Shown piece by piece: positions 42,607 to 50,617 of a DNA stretch of 64,000 bases. Position numbers and translations under genes: made by a program. Source of the stretch: GCA-2733415 sp049614485. GTDB taxonomy: Bacteria > Bacteroidota > Bacteroidia > Flavobacteriales > Flavobacteriaceae. Positions within the stretch are counted from its first letter, which is position 1, and each line of letters opens with the position of its first letter. A model generated the notes under the pieces. That model was not told the DNA's origin and did not search any database. It saw nothing but the letters and a program-made list of their open reading frames with translations. Where the stretch lies: NCBI GenBank assembly GCA_049614485.1, contig JBMZDR010000002.1:62001-126000 (forward strand), given 5' to 3'.

Positions 42607-43587
42607 CTATATTTGATTCATCCATTTGAATTTATAAGCTGTATCAGGTATTACCGCTCTTTCTGCCAAACGATACATTCTATCCGGCAATCTCATCAAG
42701 TAATCTCTAGCTTTTTCTGCTTCTTCTGTTAAACCAGATATTTTATCTATTTCCCAAGCTTCATTTAATTTTCTCATAATATCAACATAATCAAAGCCGG
42801 TGTACACTCCAGCTCGTTGGGCTACTATTGAAAATTGGTTAAATAATGATGCTTTTTCTGCATATGACTCTCGTAAATACATTGCAGGCATTATAATCTG
42901 ATTTTTCATCATGTAATAATAAGCCAACATCATTTCACTTGGGTCTATTTTAAAAATTTCTTTTACAAAATCTGTATAAGCAATATGATGACGCATTTCA
43001 TCTCCAGCAATTATTTTTGACATTTTCGCTAAAGCTTTATGTCCTTTTTTACGAGCAATTTTTGCTACATTATTATGAGAAATATATGTTGCTAATTCTT
43101 GAAAGCTGGTGTATACGAAATTTTTATAAGGATCTGTAGATGTACCAATATCAAAGCCATCTGCAATTAAATGTTGAGTTGAAATTTCAACTTCACGCAT
43201 ATTTACTCTTCCTGACAAGTATAAGTATTTGTTTAGAACATCACCATGACGGTTTTCTTCTGATGTCCACGCTCTCACCCATTTAGCCCAGCCGTTATCT
43301 GGATCTTGATGTACACCATCTAAATCTAACAACCAAGATTCATAGGTTGGTAATGCTTCTTCGGTAATGGTATCTCCTACCATTACTACCCAAAAATCAT
43401 CATCTAATTCCTTAGAAATTTCTTGAATTTCTTTAACTTCATCAATAAAGGTGCTCTTTTGAGAATTTGGCAAAAAATCTGTTGGTTGCCATATTTTCTC
43501 AACAGGAATCAAGAATTTCTCTACAAATACATCGATGTTTTTTTCGAGTGTTTGCATGACTTCTTTTCTTATGTTATTTATAGACAT
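42607..43587 (-). CDS. Acyl-ACP desaturase
   Basis: This is a 326-aa soluble di-iron desaturase of the plant stearoyl-ACP type, which puts a double bond into acyl chains on ACP using O2 and ferredoxin. Iron-binding motifs are visible: EENRHGD and, about 90 residues on, DEMRHH. Neighbouring blocks AWTSEENRHGDVLNKYLYLSGRVNM and YTSFQELATYISHNNVAK match the family. It lies 4 bp downstream of plsC, consistent with a membrane-lipid operon that sets unsaturation and phosphatidate synthesis together. Confidence 0.93.
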   Translation of the reverse strand: MSINNIRKEVMQTLEKNIDVFVEKFLIPVEKIWQPTDFLPNSQKSTFIDEVKEIQEISKELDDDFWVVMVGDTITEEALPTYESWLLDLDGVHQDPDNGWAKWVRAWTSEENRHGDVLNKYLYLSGRVNMREVEISTQHLIADGFDIGTSTDPYKNFVYTSFQELATYISHNNVAKIARKKGHKALAKMSKIIAGDEMRHHIAYTDFVKEIFKIDPSEMMLAYYYMMKNQIIMPAMYLRESYAEKASLFNQFSIVAQRAGVYTGFDYVDIMRKLNEAWEIDKISGLTEEAEKARDYLMRLPDRMYRLAERAVIPDTAYKFKWMNQI

Positions 43588-43591
43588 ATTT

Positions 43592-44320
43592 TTATTTTAT
43601 TGCATTAATAATTTTCTCTTCAATATCTGTCATAAGTTCATCAAATGATAATGAGCTTATTTTAACAGGGGCGTGTGCTGTTATAGTTATGGGACTCCCT
43701 ACACCAAAGGGAAATTTTCCATATTTAAATACTTTCCATGAGTTATTTATTGTTAACGGAACAATGTAACCTTCTGGATTATACTTTGTTAATATCTTTA
43801 GGCCATTAGTTGCAAATTCTTTTGGTTGCCCATTTTTACTTCTAGTGCCCTCAGGAAATATTACACCTGACCATTTATTGTTATTAATTCTTTTAGCAAA
43901 TTTCACTAATTCTGCAATAGCTAATTTGCCGTTAGTTCTATCAATTAAGGCGGCTCCACTGTGTCTTAAATTATAAGAAACACTTGGAATACCTTTTCCT
44001 AATTCTTTTTTTGACACAAATTTTGGATTATAATTTCTAAAATGCCATGAAATCGGCGGTATATCAAATAAACTTTGATGATTAGCCACAAAAATTAATG
44101 TCGTATTTTCTGCTAGAGTATAAGGGTTATCAACTTTCACTTTTATGCCTAAAAGCAGTAAGTTTTTCATCAAACAAAAATTCATTAAATTCACTACTTT
44201 TTGATGAACCTTAAAATTAAAAACATGTAAACCAACCCATTGTAGTGGATGAAATATTAATAATATCAAAAAAAATAATATCCCAAAAACTGGAGAAAGT
44301 ATATAACTTAACAACTTCAT
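43592..44320 (-). CDS. plsC: 1-acyl-sn-glycerol-3-phosphate acyltransferase (PlsC family)
   Basis: This is a 242-aa membrane-bound acyltransferase that makes phosphatidate. An N-terminal hydrophobic helix precedes the four family blocks: NHQSLFD (HX4D catalytic), a GxxFIDR-like RHSGAALIDRTNG, FPEGTRSKNG and IVPLTIN. It is the first gene of a pair with the desaturase. Confidence 0.93.
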   Translation of the reverse strand: MKLLSYILSPVFGILFFLILLIFHPLQWVGLHVFNFKVHQKVVNLMNFCLMKNLLLLGIKVKVDNPYTLAENTTLIFVANHQSLFDIPPISWHFRNYNPKFVSKKELGKGIPSVSYNLRHSGAALIDRTNGKLAIAELVKFAKRINNNKWSGVIFPEGTRSKNGQPKEFATNGLKILTKYNPEGYIVPLTINNSWKVFKYGKFPFGVGSPITITAHAPVKISSLSFDELMTDIEEKIINAIK

Positions 44321-44463
44321 TTTACCCTAAACAACTCTTCTTCTATAAAATACTAAAAATTAAACGATAAAAGTACTATTTATCTACTTATCTACCTTTT
44401 TTAAAACCATTTATCGTTACGCATGCATAGTAACCATTTAGAATACAACATTACTATATCTAC
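44321..44463. other. Intergenic region upstream of plsC with a long-spaced dyad
   Basis: It contains AACGATAAA (44363-44371) and TTTATCGTT (44410-44418), a perfect 9-bp pair 38 bp apart. No gene is seen. Confidence 0.35.
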
Positions 44464-44501
44464 AAAAAAAGGCGTTTAAAATATTTTAAACGCCTTTTTT
44501 T
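44464..44501 (-). terminator. Terminator after the M49 peptidase gene
   Basis: A perfect 38-bp palindrome with arms AAAAAAAGGCGTTTAAAAT and complement, 16 bp past the stop. Confidence 0.9.
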
Positions 44502-44517
44502 TAAAACTAGAATCTAA

Positions 44518-46575
44518 TTAATTTACCGCAGGTAAAAAACTATAATTTTTTGCATAACTTAACATTTGTTCTGCAAAAGTTTGCGGCTGCTTAATTGTAA
44601 AACCTGAAATTTCTCCAGCTGTGTTTATGGCCGGTACTATAACAGGGTTTACAAAACCACTATATGGTGCATCTTTAAACTGTGCATTTCTATCTAATAC
44701 TTCTTTATGAATATCCTGATCAACTTTTACACCGTAACCTTCTACTAAAGCTTCAACTGCTACGAAATCTCCTTCTGATTTGATACGTTGAGTTTCACGT
44801 AACAACTCACCGAAAAGTGAATGCAATTTTTTATAATCATTGATATTGAAATATGTTTTACCATCACGAGTTACTTTTTCAATCACATTATCAGCTTGTC
44901 CTTTTTCATAAACCCAACCTGAAACCCATTGTCTGTTACGCATATGAGCTTCTTCAATGTCATCGCCTAAATTTAACCTGATTAATTGCGCCATCAACCC
45001 ATTACGGATGTAACCGTCATATGCAGCTTTACCTACTTTCTCCCAATCTTCAACCAAACCTAAGTCTTGTAATTTAGTATCGTATAAATAATATAACCCT
45101 ACTAAATCTGCACGTCCTTCTTCAAGAGTTGATGCATAGTTTTTAAGTGTTTCTCTAGTTTCACCAACGCCAGGGTTCAATTGTCCTGATGCATGTCCAA
45201 TTACCTCATGTAATGCCGTATGCAATTTATCTGCTAGTTGCCCGTATTCTTCTTCTAAAGCAATTTCTTCTTCATCATGAGCAAATTCTTTTAGCCTACC
45301 AGAACCTCCTGCATTTGAATATGCACTGATAATATTTCCTAAGGATACTGATTTACTACCTACGGCGGCACGAATCCAGTTGGCATTTGGTAAGTTTACA
45401 CCAATAGGTGTGCTTGGAGAAGCATCTCCTGCCTCGCCAGCTACATTTACTACTTTATAGGTTACACCAACAACATTTTTCTTTTTGTGTTCCTCCATTA
45501 GTGGAGAATTATCTTCAAACCATTGTGCATTTTTTGACAAAACTGACATTTTTTCTGACATGTCAAAATCTTTAATTTGTACAATAGTTTCATAAGACCC
45601 TCTATACCCCATTGGATCATTATAAACTTCAATAAAACTATTGATATAATCTACATTACCATCAGTAGCGGCAGTCCAGGCTACATTATAATCATCCCAA
45701 GTTTGTAAGTCACCTGTTTTATAATACTTGATTAACAATCCTAAAGCATCTCCTTGTGCTTTGTTTTCTGCTACAGTTTGTGCTTTTTCTAACCAACCAA
45801 TAATTTCATCAATTGCCGAGCCATACAAACCACCAGATTTATAAACGCGTTCCTTTAGAACACCATCTTCTTTAACTAACTGAGAGTTTAAACCATATGA
45901 TAGTGGTTTTTTGGCGTCTGGAGATATCATGTTTCCGTAAAATAAACCAACATCATAGTTCGTGACATTTGGCCCATAAAAATTAACAGCACTTTCAGCA
46001 ACATTATCAATTCCTTTTGCTAGGTTTACTTTCTTAGCATCTGCGTCATTAAATATTACCGCCAAAGCATCACTATTAAGCTCTGTTTGAGTATCAGCCA
46101 ATAGCGATTCTAAATATGTTTGATCAAATTTTGGTTGAATTTTTGCATTTGAATAATGATGGTGTATTCCATTAGAAAACCATACACGTTTTAAATATTC
46201 TTCAAAATTAGTCCAGTGTTCAGAAGTCTTGTCTCCAGTATACGTAACGTACACATTTTCCAAAGCTTTTCTAATAGATAAATTATGACGATAATTTTGA
46301 TCCCACATAATATCTCTACCAGCCAATCCTGCCTGAGTTAAATAATACACTAATTTTTGTTCTTTCAATGTTAACGCCTCAAACCCATGAATTTTATAGC
46401 GTAACACTTTTATATCTGCAAATTGCTCTACAGTATAGTCAAATTTCGCATCTTTATTTTGAGTGACTTCTAAAACATCTTTAGTTGGGCTACTAGCTTT
46501 ATTTTCACTTGTTTTCCCACAAGAAATTAACAAACTTGACGCAAGTACTAAGCCTAATATTGGTTTAATTTTCAT
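44518..46575 (-). CDS. Lipoprotein dipeptidyl-peptidase III (M49 family)
   Basis: This is a 685-aa zinc exopeptidase that removes dipeptides from peptide N-termini. Zinc motif HEVIGH at 456-461 and the second ligand motif EEGRAD at 485-490 are intact, with the family's KPLSYGLNSQLVKEDG and GYRGSYETIVQIKD blocks. The N-terminus is a lipoprotein signal with lipobox LISC (Cys19), so the enzyme is probably anchored in the envelope, whereas the human and yeast enzymes are cytosolic. It may help in scavenging peptides alongside the M28 peptidase elsewhere in the window. Confidence 0.93.
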   Translation of the reverse strand: MKIKPILGLVLASSLLISCGKTSENKASSPTKDVLEVTQNKDAKFDYTVEQFADIKVLRYKIHGFEALTLKEQKLVYYLTQAGLAGRDIMWDQNYRHNLSIRKALENVYVTYTGDKTSEHWTNFEEYLKRVWFSNGIHHHYSNAKIQPKFDQTYLESLLADTQTELNSDALAVIFNDADAKKVNLAKGIDNVAESAVNFYGPNVTNYDVGLFYGNMISPDAKKPLSYGLNSQLVKEDGVLKERVYKSGGLYGSAIDEIIGWLEKAQTVAENKAQGDALGLLIKYYKTGDLQTWDDYNVAWTAATDGNVDYINSFIEVYNDPMGYRGSYETIVQIKDFDMSEKMSVLSKNAQWFEDNSPLMEEHKKKNVVGVTYKVVNVAGEAGDASPSTPIGVNLPNANWIRAAVGSKSVSLGNIISAYSNAGGSGRLKEFAHDEEEIALEEEYGQLADKLHTALHEVIGHASGQLNPGVGETRETLKNYASTLEEGRADLVGLYYLYDTKLQDLGLVEDWEKVGKAAYDGYIRNGLMAQLIRLNLGDDIEEAHMRNRQWVSGWVYEKGQADNVIEKVTRDGKTYFNINDYKKLHSLFGELLRETQRIKSEGDFVAVEALVEGYGVKVDQDIHKEVLDRNAQFKDAPYSGFVNPVIVPAINTAGEISGFTIKQPQTFAEQMLSYAKNYSFLPAVN

Positions 46576-46720
46576 CTTAATTGATTTATAATTACTTAAA
46601 TTTTGCTTAAAAGTAATTAATCTGATTTAGAAAAAGAAATGTTAATTTCACTATATTTAGCACACAAACCTAATTAACTAACCAATTAGTCTATTTTGAC
46701 TAAGTAAAAACACATTTAAA

Positions 46721-47761
46721 ATGAAAATTCTTAAATATTTATTATTGCTATTATTAGTAATAATTATTGGAGGTATTGCATATGTAATGTTACAACCTGA
46801 CAACTATGATGTAAAACGTACAAAACTTATTAAAGCTCCTTCAAATATGATCTTTGATAATATCAATGATTTTAAAAACTGGAAAACCTGGGGGCCTTGG
46901 TATGATAATGACCCTTCTATAACAGAAACATATCCTGAGCAAACTTCTGGAGTTGGAGGCGCTTATAGTTGGACAAGTAAAGATGGCCCTGGAAACATGA
47001 AAACAATTGCCATAGTTGAAAATGAGTCTATAAATCAAAAAATTCAATTTAATGATTATGAACCTAGTGATGTATACTGGATTCTTGAAGAGCAGGAAGA
47101 AGGTACAAACGTTACTTGGGGTATGAAGGCTGAAAAAGTTCCTTTTATTTTTAAGTTTTTTGGAGCACTATCTGGCGGAATGGAAAATATGTTAGCACCC
47201 ATGCTTGAAAACGGTTTGAATAAATTAGATAACGTTATGGAAGAAGAAATGAAACACAACCCACCAAAACCTGCACCTAATTTTAGTTTAGGAGGTATTA
47301 TGAACATTACACAAGACGCACAACAGTTTATTGGGTATAAGCAATCAATAGCAATAGATCATGATGCTATGACAAAATTATTTATGGCGTATTTACCTAA
47401 AGCTGGTAAACATGCAGTTTCACAAAAATTAACTGCTGAAGATTATATTCCAGGATCAATTTTCACCAAATGGGATGAAGAAAACAATCAGGCAGAATTT
47501 TATATTGGATTAATTGTTAAAAAAGATATTCCGTTGGCTGAAGGTATGGAAAAAGTAATGTTGCCAGCCGGACGTAACGTAATGATTAGTAAGTATGGTC
47601 CTTATGGTACTGGTGATATGGAAGCACATATGGCCATTGACAAATACTTAAAAGCTAATGCTCTAGAGCAAAATGGTGCTATTTGGGAACTATACCTTAA
47701 CGACCCGGGAAGTGTTAAGCCTGAAGAAATTGAAACTGAAATTCATTATCCAATAAAGTAG
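46721..47761 (+). CDS. SRPBCC-domain protein with C-terminal GyrI-like domain
   Basis: This is a 346-aa protein. One N-terminal membrane helix (ILKYLLLLLLVIIIGGIAYVML) anchors it. Residues about 25-180 form an SRPBCC/polyketide-cyclase-like fold (KAPSNMIFDNINDFKNWKTWGPWYDNDP). Residues about 200-346 match the GyrI-like small-molecule-binding domain (FTKWDEENNQAEFYIGLIVKK, MISKYGPYGTGDMEAHMAIDKYLKAN, ELYLNDPGSVKPEE). Both domains bind hydrophobic or aromatic ligands in other families; the ligand is unknown. It is monocistronic. Confidence 0.85.
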   Translation: MKILKYLLLLLLVIIIGGIAYVMLQPDNYDVKRTKLIKAPSNMIFDNINDFKNWKTWGPWYDNDPSITETYPEQTSGVGGAYSWTSKDGPGNMKTIAIVENESINQKIQFNDYEPSDVYWILEEQEEGTNVTWGMKAEKVPFIFKFFGALSGGMENMLAPMLENGLNKLDNVMEEEMKHNPPKPAPNFSLGGIMNITQDAQQFIGYKQSIAIDHDAMTKLFMAYLPKAGKHAVSQKLTAEDYIPGSIFTKWDEENNQAEFYIGLIVKKDIPLAEGMEKVMLPAGRNVMISKYGPYGTGDMEAHMAIDKYLKANALEQNGAIWELYLNDPGSVKPEEIETEIHYPIK

Positions 47762-47778
47762 ATTTTATTGATACATTA

Positions 47779-47820
47779 AAACAAAAAAGGTTACCCGTTA
47801 ATGGGTAACCTTTTTTGTTT
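47779..47820. terminator. Bidirectional terminator
   Basis: Eighteen-base arms (AAACAAAAAAGGTTACCC and complement) with a 6-nt loop between the SRPBCC and DUF4494 genes. Confidence 0.92.
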
Positions 47821-47834
47821 TACGACACATGTTA

Positions 47835-48347
47835 CTAGACTAACTCTTCTTCTACCTCCTCTGGAGTAAGGGTACTTGTTTTAGTAGCATTAAATTTTGC
47901 TTGTTTTTCCTTTTCGCCTTCAAAATAAGGAAACACATCCATTATTGGAGATTCCGTAATTGACGGGATAGTATAATCTCCCATGGTACCGTTCATCACT
48001 ACATTTGTATTATCAAAAGCCTCCTTAACATCATTAGCCTGAACAAGAAGATATATGTTTGACTTTCTTTCCTTTCCACTTTCTTCATCAAAAGCAACTA
48101 AAGCTACTTTAGTTTTAAACCAACGATCGGAATTTTCAAACGGATGAATTTCAGCAAAGTTTGCTACTTTAATATTCGTAATTAAAAACTCTTCACTAAT
48201 GTACATTGACATTTCTTCATTTATTCGTTTTTCGGCTTCTGTGTATGATAATGCATCTACCAAATAAGGTTCAGTAGTTACTTTTTGTACACCATTATCA
48301 TCTAATTTTCTATATTTTACTTTGCATTCATACCACGTTGTACTCAT
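47835..48347 (-). CDS. DUF4494 family protein
   Basis: This is a 170-aa cytoplasmic protein typical of Bacteroidota. TTWYECKVKYRKLDDNGVQKVTTEPYLVDALSYTEAEKRINEEM and SDRWFKTKVALVAFDEESGKERKSNIYLLVQANDV are the family signatures; function is unknown. The last 25 residues are acidic and variable. No membrane segment is visible. Confidence 0.82.
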   Translation of the reverse strand: MSTTWYECKVKYRKLDDNGVQKVTTEPYLVDALSYTEAEKRINEEMSMYISEEFLITNIKVANFAEIHPFENSDRWFKTKVALVAFDEESGKERKSNIYLLVQANDVKEAFDNTNVVMNGTMGDYTIPSITESPIMDVFPYFEGEKEKQAKFNATKTSTLTPEEVEEELV

Positions 48348-48475
48348 CTTATTTTTTTTTAAGATGGCAAAAATAGACTATCATTTAACACTTCATAATT
48401 TATCTGAGAATAGATATTCACAATTATCCATCTGACAATATTTTTTATATCTTCGTAGCTAATTCAACTAATAGA

Positions 48476-48841
48476 ATGAAAGCAATTTTCTTAGTATTTA
48501 TAGGTGGTGGTTTTGGAAGTGTTTTGCGTTTTATTTTAAGCAAACTACTTAACTCAAACATCACTGGTATTCCTTACGGCACTTTTATTGCCAATGTTAT
48601 AGGTTCCTTACTTATTGGATTAATTTTAGGACTTTCCGCAAAAGAAAGCTTACTAACTCAAAATCAAACCTTATTATTAGCTACTGGGTTTTGTGGTGGG
48701 TTTACAACCTTTTCTACCTTTGCTTATGAAAACCATGTGTTTTTAAAATCTGGTGACTTTGCATCTTTTGCCCTCTATTCTATAGCAAGTTTTATTCTTG
48801 GCTTTTCAGCAGTTTTCTTAGGCATGTACTTGGTTAAATAA
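48476..48841 (+). CDS. crcB: Fluoride channel CrcB/FluC
   Basis: This is a 121-aa four-helix membrane protein, acting as a dual-topology dimer to expel fluoride. GGGFGSVLRFILSK (N-terminal) and TGFCGGFTTFSTFAYE (GxxGGxTTFSTF) are the family signatures. No fluoride riboswitch consensus was found in the 128-bp leader; a TATCTTCG box (one mismatch to the -7 consensus) lies 26 bp upstream. Confidence 0.93.
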   Translation: MKAIFLVFIGGGFGSVLRFILSKLLNSNITGIPYGTFIANVIGSLLIGLILGLSAKESLLTQNQTLLLATGFCGGFTTFSTFAYENHVFLKSGDFASFALYSIASFILGFSAVFLGMYLVK

Positions 48842-48844
48842 CCA

Positions 48845-49729
48845 TTATAAATTATAATTTTTAACAAGAATTAAAAAGAATACCGCAGAAATAATTAAGC
48901 TAAAGAAAAGATGACATAACCCAACAATTGACATCCTGAAAAACGTGTTTAATTTCCCTAAACGATAAAAACGCCTTGCAGCAATAAACCCGTAAACAAG
49001 GAATATTAAACTTCCAATATCTACCAAGTCTACATTAAACACAGAACCTATTAATAGGTTTATAATTAATAAGACAAACATGAAGGATTGTAAGTGTAGT
49101 GCAAATACCAAATGATCAACATAAAAATATTTCTTTTTATAAAAAAAGATGAAAAACAACACCCCAAGTACGGGTATTAAAAGGAAAAACAGAATAGGTA
49201 ATTTAGATTTTAAGAAGCCTATAAACAGTTTTATTTCTTTATCATCAGAAAATATTTTTTTCAATTTCCCTTCAAAAAGCTTATTATCTATTTCAAAAAA
49301 AGATTTTTTTTCTGCATCATCTACATCTGTTGTTTTGAGTTCTTCTTGAACAAACTCTGTACTTACAGGCTCATTATCATTTGTAAATTTTATGCTATAA
49401 TAAGTTGAGTTCGTAGACAACATGCTATTTAATAGAAAAAACACAAAACTTATAAAAATATACATCCTAATTGGGCGTAAATACGCTTCAATTTTCCCAT
49501 TTAAATATTCTAAAGACAAGAAACTTGGCTTAATTAATAAGTATTTTAATGATGAAAACAACTTGGAATCAAAAGAAAAATAGGTTGAAGAAAAGTCTGA
49601 CACCAACATTTTTACTGACACTCTTTTTATGTGATTTTCTTGACCACAATTAAAACAGTAGTTCATTTGATCATTCAACTGCTGCTCACAGTTTGGACAC
49701 ACTATGCGTTTTCTTCTTTTCCTTCCCAT
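48845..49729 (-). CDS. DUF3667 membrane protein with N-terminal zinc ribbon
   Basis: This is a 294-aa protein. An N-terminal zinc ribbon (CPNCEQQL...YCFNCGQEN) is followed by DFSSTYFSFDSKLFSSLKYLLIKPSFLSLEYLNGKIEAYLRPIRMYIFISFVFFLL, the DUF3667 signature, and four or five membrane helices. Function is unknown. It lies 4 bp downstream of the DUF1684 gene, so they are probably co-transcribed. Confidence 0.82.
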   Translation of the reverse strand: MGRKRRKRIVCPNCEQQLNDQMNYCFNCGQENHIKRVSVKMLVSDFSSTYFSFDSKLFSSLKYLLIKPSFLSLEYLNGKIEAYLRPIRMYIFISFVFFLLNSMLSTNSTYYSIKFTNDNEPVSTEFVQEELKTTDVDDAEKKSFFEIDNKLFEGKLKKIFSDDKEIKLFIGFLKSKLPILFFLLIPVLGVLFFIFFYKKKYFYVDHLVFALHLQSFMFVLLIINLLIGSVFNVDLVDIGSLIFLVYGFIAARRFYRLGKLNTFFRMSIVGLCHLFFSLIISAVFFLILVKNYNL

Positions 49730-49733
49730 AGCA

Positions 49734-50333
49734 TTACTTTTTAAAGGCTTTTACTCCAGCATTAATTTTTGTTGTCACATAATTTACTTGTGGTACTATT
49801 GGGCAAGAATACGTTTCGTTATAATGACAATATGGATTATAAGCTTTATTAAAATCAATAATTAATTGATCGCCTTTGGGTATTCTTAAATCAATATAAC
49901 GCCCGCCTCCATAACTTGTAAACGAGTTTGTGTCATCTAAAAATGGTAGGAATAAATAATCCTTATATGCCGCATTAGTCATTAATGCCTTACCTTGATA
50001 TACATTTAATTTATATTCTTTCCCTTCAATTTTAAAAGATACCACACCATAAACACGTTCTTCAGACACACGAGATGTTGTCGTTTTCATATTAAAAAAC
50101 GCAGTTTCAGGTGTTCTTTTTAAAGTCGCCTTTACACGATATTTTAAATCTATTTCAAAAAAATCCAACCCATTAAATTGTTTTCTATCCACCTCTTTTA
50201 AAGGGGATTCTCCTTTAGTTTTAAATTGTGTATTCTGACTTAACTGGTGTGCCTTAATGTCATTAATTACTTCAGTGTTTTGCGCAAACGTGATAGTGGA
50301 AAAACATAAAAAAAGAAATAGAATTTGTTTCAT
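49734..50333 (-). CDS. Secreted DUF1684 family protein
   Basis: This is a 199-aa exported protein with signal peptide MKQILFLFLCFSTITFAQ. The C-terminal half (GGGRYIDLRIPKGDQLIIDFNKAYNPYCHYNETYSCPIVP) is the DUF1684 signature with conserved Tyr, Pro and Cys residues (NPYC..N..YSCP). Function is unknown. The promoter is at 50351-50358 and the DUF3667 gene follows. Confidence 0.82.
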   Translation of the reverse strand: MKQILFLFLCFSTITFAQNTEVINDIKAHQLSQNTQFKTKGESPLKEVDRKQFNGLDFFEIDLKYRVKATLKRTPETAFFNMKTTTSRVSEERVYGVVSFKIEGKEYKLNVYQGKALMTNAAYKDYLFLPFLDDTNSFTSYGGGRYIDLRIPKGDQLIIDFNKAYNPYCHYNETYSCPIVPQVNYVTTKINAGVKAFKK

Positions 50334-50350
50334 AGTGGAAATATTTACCT

Positions 50351-50358
50351 CAAAAATA
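50351..50358 (-). promoter_or_regulatory. -7 element (TATTTTTG) of the DUF1684 gene
   Basis: TATTTTTG on the minus strand, 18 bp before the ATG at 50333. Confidence 0.55.
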
Positions 50359-50380
50359 CATTTTTATACTTAAAAAGATA

Positions 50381-50388
50381 TAGTTTTG
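50381..50388 (+). promoter_or_regulatory. -7 element (TAGTTTTG) of a leader or small RNA transcript
   Basis: TAGTTTTG matches TAnnTTTG on the plus strand, 19 bp before an ATG at 50408 and about 130 bp before the hairpin at 50518. No clear -33 TTG is seen. Confidence 0.45.
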
Positions 50389-50407
50389 TAAGTCAATTAC
50401 TACAACT

Positions 50408-50494
50408 ATGATTTATAAACAAATAAATAAAAGGGTCTGTTGGTCTTCTCAAAAGAGAGGTTCGGGATTTCGTATTTATTTGTTATGCCAATAA
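50408..50494 (+). CDS. Candidate 28-aa leader peptide
   Basis: An ATG 19 bp after the -7 element opens a 28-codon frame (MIYKQINKRVCWSSQK...) ending in TAA before the terminator. It is basic and has no known family. It could be a leader peptide whose translation controls the hairpin, as in some resistance genes; it could equally be chance. Confidence 0.3.
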   Translation: MIYKQINKRVCWSSQKRGSGFRIYLLCQ

Positions 50495-50517
50495 CGGTAT
50501 AAATTAATACAATATAT

Positions 50518-50545
50518 AAACGCCCAACTCTTCAGTTGGGCGTTT
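50518..50545 (+). terminator. Orphan intrinsic terminator upstream of the MFS gene
   Basis: The stem AAACGCCCAACT / AGTTGGGCGTTT with a CTTC tetraloop is followed by TATCTTT. No annotated plus-strand gene precedes it. Confidence 0.7.
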
Positions 50546-50553
50546 TATCTTTG
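50546..50553 (+). promoter_or_regulatory. -7 element (TATCTTTG) of the MFS gene
   Basis: TATCTTTG fits TAnnTTTG and begins right at the end of the hairpin, 64 bp before the ATG. The hairpin would overlap the -33 region, so promoter use and the hairpin may interfere. Confidence 0.5.
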
Positions 50554-50617
50554 CAACATATCCCATAAAATTACACAACTAACTCACGTCGACTCATCGG
50601 CAATAAAACATACACGT

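Larger units (their letters stand above)
50393..50550 (+). ncRNA. Candidate structured leader or small RNA upstream of the MFS gene
   Basis: Between a -7 element (50381) and an intrinsic terminator (50518-50545) lies a stretch of about 150 nt. Perfect 12-bp arms AACAAATAAATA (50418-50429) and TATTTATTTGTT (50473-50484) enclose 43 nt with richer GC. The only genes upstream point the other way, so the terminator must end a plus-strand transcript that starts inside this gap. GTTGG near 50441 could pair with CCAAC of the terminator arm. Either an independent small RNA or an attenuator for the MFS gene would fit. Confidence 0.4.

Noticed and set aside
48348..48475. Possible fluoride riboswitch before crcB
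   Set aside because: The leader has no crcB-motif-like sequence or pseudoknot pattern that I can see; only an imperfect -7 box is present.
50428..50475. tRNA-like remnant (GAGAGGTTCGGGATTTC resembles a T-arm)
   Set aside because: Neither the T-stem nor the acceptor pairs; the 12-bp outer arms do not fit a tRNA layout.
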